In this document: positions 14,316 to 14,558 of the stretch, piece after piece
Layout of the letters: every line of letters begins with the position of its first letter
How positions within the stretch are numbered: position 1 is the first letter of the stretch
Origin: UBA6624 sp964507645
GTDB lineage: Bacteria; UBP7; UBA6624
Reading direction: 5' to 3'
DNA length: 14,558 bases
Assembly: GCA_964507645.1 (NCBI GenBank)
Contig: CAZDPU010000023.1
Location: 1 to 14,558, forward strand
Made by a program: the position numbers and the translations under genes
Notes under the pieces: model-generated
Told to the model about the DNA's origin: nothing
The model's input: the letters and a program-made list of their open reading frames with translations, nothing else
Databases searched by the model: none

Positions 14316-14558
14316 ATGAACAATAAATTTTTCTTTTTGACTTTTGTTTCTTTTTTAATTTACGGATGTGGCAATACAAGCGAAGAAGCGCCTGCAGCTG
14401 AAGAGGCAGCACCTGCAGCTGAGGAGGCAGCACCTGCAGCAGCTGAGGAAGCAGCCCCAGCAGCTGAGGAGGAGGCAGCACCAGCAGCTGAGGAGGAGGC
14501 AGCACCAGCAGCTGAAGAGGCAGCAGCACCTGCAGCTGAGGAGGCAGCACCTGCAGCG
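14316..14558 (+). CDS. Lipoprotein with Glu/Ala/Pro repeat, 3' end outside window
   Basis: ATG at 14316 opens 81 codons up to the window edge with no stop. Residues 5-17 are hydrophobic (F-F-F-L-T-F-V-S-F-L-I-Y-G) and lead to C18, a relaxed lipobox I-Y-G-C. G19 at the +2 position would suggest outer-membrane rather than inner-membrane retention in a Gram-negative cell. From residue 23 the protein is only E, A and P in units of six to eight residues, probably an extended spacer between the lipid anchor and a domain beyond the window. Function cannot be told from this part. Confidence 0.75.
   Translation, partial: MNNKFFFLTFVSFLIYGCGNTSEEAPAAEEAAPAAEEAAPAAAEEAAPAAEEEAAPAAEEEAAPAAEEAAAPAAEEAAPAA
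14382..14558 (+). repeat. Degenerate 18-24 base coding repeat (E-E-A-A-P-A-A units)
   Basis: Eight consecutive units vary by insertion of single GAG or GCA codons: E2-3, A1-3, P, A2-3. Copies differ in synonymous codons as well as length, and the array continues past the window end. Replication slippage is the likely source, so copy number may differ between strains and short-read assemblies may break here. Confidence 0.8.

Noticed and set aside
14314..14550. Minus-strand frame rich in Leu, Pro and Gln
   Set aside because: Low-complexity antisense of the Glu/Ala/Pro repeat; the plus-strand frame has a start, signal peptide and lipobox.

Overview
The window looks like the chromosome of an AT-rich Gram-negative bacterium. 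Core genes read by eye at roughly mid-30s % G+C, both tRNA genes encode their 3' CCA, and there is a lipoprotein signal. RibB is fused to a decayed GTP cyclohydrolase II domain, an arrangement best known from Proteobacteria. I cannot name the lineage with confidence; a marine proteobacterial or delta-like group is only a guess.

Left arm, 1-5405, plus strand: the 3' part of a very large secreted protein. It carries 13 tandem Ig-like units, each with a cysteine pair, followed by two jelly-roll (MAM-like) domains. A previously easy-to-miss 53-residue secreted peptide gene follows directly.

Middle, 5415-12092, plus strand: a tightly packed run of housekeeping genes in the order pheT, ribD, ribE, ribBA, ribH, birA, tRNA-Ile(GAT), GNAT acetyltransferase. 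Genes overlap or are a few bases apart, so they are probably co-transcribed and translationally coupled. RibD, RibE, RibB and RibH cover the riboflavin pathway except GTP cyclohydrolase II. The RibA half of RibBA has lost its zinc and catalytic residues, so an active RibA must lie outside the window. PheT lacks the usual OB-fold tRNA-binding insertion and is not next to pheS. A very short acidic, Trp-rich ORF overlaps the end of the GNAT gene.

Right arm, 12096-14258, minus strand: nif3-family gene, DUF2203 gene, a GC-rich terminator-like hairpin, a type I-beta DAHP synthase without a regulatory domain, then tRNA-Pro(TGG). The DAHP synthase stop codon lies inside the tRNA-Pro gene. The hairpin and its T-tract end only three bases before the DAHP synthase start codon. 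This leaves no room for a promoter and suggests expression through readthrough or attenuation.

Far right, 14316-14558, plus strand: the start of a lipoprotein with a Glu/Ala/Pro repeat, divergent from nif3 and cut by the window edge.

I see no CRISPR array, insertion sequence, phage gene or rRNA. The best candidates for something undescribed are the hairpin in front of the DAHP synthase gene, the small secreted peptide beside the giant repeat protein, and the OB-less PheT. None is strong evidence for a new multi-gene system.
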